This document shows, piece by piece, positions 14,773 through 15,723 of a stretch of DNA of 15,723 nt. Under the pieces are notes generated by a model. The model searched no databases. It saw nothing but the letters and a program-made list of their open reading frames with translations, and had not been told where the DNA came from. The position numbers were made by a program, and so were the translations under genes. This DNA is from an uncultured Eubacteriales bacterium (GTDB taxonomy: Bacteria > Bacillota > Clostridia > Monoglobales > Monoglobaceae): NCBI GenBank assembly GCA_900545865.1, contig URAN01000069.1:1-15723 (forward strand), given 5' to 3'. The stretch's first letter is position 1. Every line of letters begins with the position of its first letter.

Positions 14773-14836
14773 ATTATGCGGATAATCGCAAAATTTGATG
14801 AATTTTTCATGGGGCGTCGAGGACGCCGCCCCCTAC
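14773..14836 (+). repeat. Palindromic repeat, partial copy C
   Basis: A degenerate right half of the 13202-13314 unit in the same orientation. Shared segments include AATTTGATGAA and the closing GGGGCG...CGCCCCCTAC. Its terminal hairpin has changed sequence (GGCGTC-GAG-GACGCC) but still folds. TTGCGAT (14761-14767) and ATCGCAA (14785-14791) form an additional 7-bp dyad at the left edge. Confidence 0.6.
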
Positions 14837-14876
14837 AATAATGGCATATACCTTATCCTTTATATAAATATCTTCC

Positions 14877-14977
14877 GTAGGGGCGCCCCCATGTGGGCGC
14901 CCGTAAGATGTTCATCGAATTATGCGGCATTCATATGATTTTATTATATTTGCTCGTGTGCACGGGCGACCACGCGG
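14877..14977 (-). repeat. Palindromic repeat, copy B (inverted relative to copy A)
   Basis: By eye, the reverse complement of copy A aligns over about 100 bp without gaps and with about 11 differences. It lacks the last 13 or so bases. In the terminal hairpin the two changes A to C and T to G fall on paired positions, giving GGGCGCCC/GGGCGCCC instead of GGGCGACC/GGTCGCCC, so pairing is kept. Apart from copies B and C, the RNA candidate, the terminator and the direct repeats, I see nothing in 14736-15676. Confidence 0.72.
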
Positions 14978-15092
14978 CGATTCAATTCAAAATATTTTAT
15001 ATTTTTGATAGGGATAATAAACGAAACGTATGCAACACGGATTTAAAAATCAAATGTATTTCCGGCATAATTCACATATTCTTAATTCAAAA

Positions 15093-15107
15093 TACCCGAT
15101 TCGGGTA
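15093..15107. promoter_or_regulatory. Short palindrome upstream of the RNA promoter
   Basis: TACCCGA, one central T, TCGGGTA is a perfect 7-bp dyad ending 9 bp before the -35 hexamer at 15117. Its position fits an operator or activator site for the strong promoter. It is short, so chance cannot be excluded. Confidence 0.35.
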
Positions 15108-15116
15108 AATAATCAC

Positions 15117-15145
15117 TTGACAAGCCATTTTTGGTATGCTATAAT
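15117..15145 (+). promoter_or_regulatory. Perfect consensus promoter of the non-coding RNA candidate
   Basis: TTGACA (15117-15122), 17-bp spacer, TATAAT (15140-15145). The expected start at about 15151-15153 coincides with the 5' end of a 17-bp stem. No ribosome site and start codon follow within the transcript before the terminator at 15347, so the product is most likely an RNA. Confidence 0.85.
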
Positions 15146-15149
15146 GATT

Positions 15150-15324
15150 CTGCGACATAATGAAATATTTTTGAGGCGATACAAAGAGTTTTGTAATAGT
15201 CCGATTTTAGCGTGCAATTTTTATCTTTATGATAAAAATGCAGGCTCTATTTTGGCATACTAAAAGAGGAATATTGCAAATCGTTCAGCATTACTCAAAA
15301 TATGCAAATTTCATTGTGTCGCAG
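15150..15324 (+). ncRNA. Structured small RNA candidate with 6S-like architecture
   Basis: The 5' segment CTGCGACATAATGAAAT (15150-15166) pairs with ATTTCATTGTGTCGCAG (15308-15324) over 17 bp including one G-U. TTTTGAG (15169-15175) and CTCAAAA (15294-15300) extend it after an internal loop. Inside are a TACAAA/TTTGTA hairpin (15180-15195) and a 38-nt apical helix (15209-15246) with stems AGC/GCT, TGCA/TGCA and TTTTTATC/GATAAAAA. The rest is a large open middle. About 175 nt, a consensus promoter at the 5' end and a terminator behind it fit 6S RNA (ssrS/bsrA type), which mimics an open promoter and binds sigma-A RNA polymerase. The identification rests on shape only; another structured RNA class is possible. 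Confidence 0.55.
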
Positions 15325-15346
15325 CAATCGGAGCGGTGCATTTTTT

Positions 15347-15378
15347 ATGCGCAGTCCCGAGAGTCTGCGCATTTTTTT
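15347..15378 (+). terminator. Intrinsic terminator of the small RNA
   Basis: ATGCGCAG (15347-15354), a 10-nt loop, CTGCGCAT (15365-15372), then a run of seven T. It lies 22 nt after the closing stem of the RNA candidate, so the primary transcript would be about 225 nt and could be trimmed to about 175 nt. Confidence 0.8.
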
Positions 15379-15509
15379 AATTTCAAAACAATTCAATTCT
15401 GCTTTAAAAATATGCGCTCTATATTTGTTTGCCGTATCGGATGATAGGCAAGCGTTATAAAATTGGGGGGTGCGTCCGATGACATAAGACGGCTTATATT
15501 CAAAAGATA

Positions 15510-15528
15510 AAACCAAATTATTGATTAG
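15510..15528 (+). repeat. 19-bp direct repeat, left copy
   Basis: AAACCAAATTATTGATTAG occurs here and again exactly at 15643-15661, 133 bp apart. The right copy abuts the ribosome site of the last gene. The repeat flanks a GTAGGGGACGGC palindromic unit. Confidence 0.7.
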
Positions 15529-15593
15529 ATGATTGTGAAATTAAAATGTTCAAAATGCGGATAAACCGAGATGTTTAAGGTATATTTCATTAT

Positions 15594-15619
15594 GTAGGGG
15601 ACGGCGTCCCCGACGTCCC
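15594..15619 (+). repeat. Palindromic GTAGGGGACGGC unit
   Basis: GTAGGGGACGGCGTCCCC begins with the same GTAGGGG as copies A and B and folds as GGGGAC-GGC-GTCCCC or as GGGACG/CGTCCC. Its core GGGGACGGC is shared with the hairpin at 12923-12944. It lies between the two 19-bp direct repeats. Confidence 0.5.
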
Positions 15620-15642
15620 GGTGAAGTTTTTTGCAATCAGCT

Positions 15643-15661
15643 AAACCAAATTATTGATTAG
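15643..15661 (+). repeat. 19-bp direct repeat, right copy
   Basis: Exact second copy of the sequence at 15510-15528. Its final G begins the GGAGGAG ribosome site of the gene at 15677, so the repeat forms part of that gene's leader. Confidence 0.7.
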
Positions 15662-15676
15662 GAGGAGTTTTTATAT

Positions 15677-15723
15677 ATGAAAATCAAAAAGATAATATGC
15701 GCGGCTGCCGCTGCGGCGGTTGC
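15677..15723 (+). CDS. Start of a secreted or surface protein (cut by window edge)
   Basis: Only 15 complete codons are present, MKIKKIICAAAAAAV. The Lys-rich start followed by a hydrophobic Ala-rich run is an export signal. GGAGGAG (15661-15667) lies about 9 nt before the ATG. Cys8 could be a lipobox cysteine, but it stands too early in the hydrophobic run to be convincing. The product cannot be identified from this fragment. Confidence 0.7.
   Translation, partial: MKIKKIICAAAAAAV

Noticed and set aside
14893..15108. 71-codon frame after the alcohol dehydrogenase gene
   Set aside because: Most of it is read from palindromic repeat copy B, and there is no ribosome site.
15229..15444. 71-codon frame through the RNA candidate
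   Set aside because: It starts inside the apical helix, crosses the terminator and lacks a ribosome site.

Overview
The window reads like a chromosome segment of an anaerobic, low-to-mid GC Firmicute, probably a gut-type Clostridium relative. The pointers are the Feo iron-uptake layout with its small FeoB-associated proteins, strong AGGAGG ribosome sites, consensus sigma-A promoters (TTGACA-N17-TATAAT), an oxygen-sensitive glycyl radical enzyme, and palindromic GTAGGGGCGACC-type intergenic repeats. The species cannot be named from sequence alone.

Left part (about 57-3960, minus strand): a ferrous iron uptake locus, transcribed feoA (3838-3626), feoA (3561-3340), feoB (3269-759). A separate consensus promoter (687-715) then drives a 57-residue Cys-rich FeoB-associated membrane protein (653-480) and probably a 78-residue DUF6110-type protein (293-57). 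The feo promoter is covered by two perfect GGTTAG/CTAACC inverted repeats, which look like a DtxR/IdeR-type metal-regulator operator.

Central part (4089-14735): a catabolic locus. An AraC-family regulator is divergent from four Gfo/Idh/MocA oxidoreductases (5193-6296, 6312-7397, 7535-8653, 8802-9902). These are followed without a gap by a glycyl radical activating enzyme (9903-10676), a glycyl radical enzyme (10682-12898) and, after a repeat-rich gap, an iron-type alcohol dehydrogenase (13572-14735). A terminator-like inverted repeat with an embedded promoter (8684-8760) splits the oxidoreductases into an upstream set of three and a downstream unit of oxidoreductase, activase and radical enzyme. 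A plausible scheme is redox tailoring of a sugar, cyclitol or glycoside, radical elimination or cleavage, and aldehyde reduction by the alcohol dehydrogenase. The substrate is unknown. The radical enzyme lacks the Cys-x-Glu active-site signature of the known dehydratases and lyases (it has G-C398-N-W-M-C402), so its chemistry may be new.

Right part (12899-13571 and 14736-15676): two long gene-free stretches holding a family of palindromic repeats, including a nested 205-bp palindrome and a second copy with compensatory changes in its hairpin; a chain of hairpins in front of the alcohol dehydrogenase gene; and a strong promoter followed by a 175-nt RNA candidate closed by a 17-bp stem, with its own terminator, resembling 6S RNA in architecture. 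The window ends in the signal peptide of a secreted protein (from 15677).
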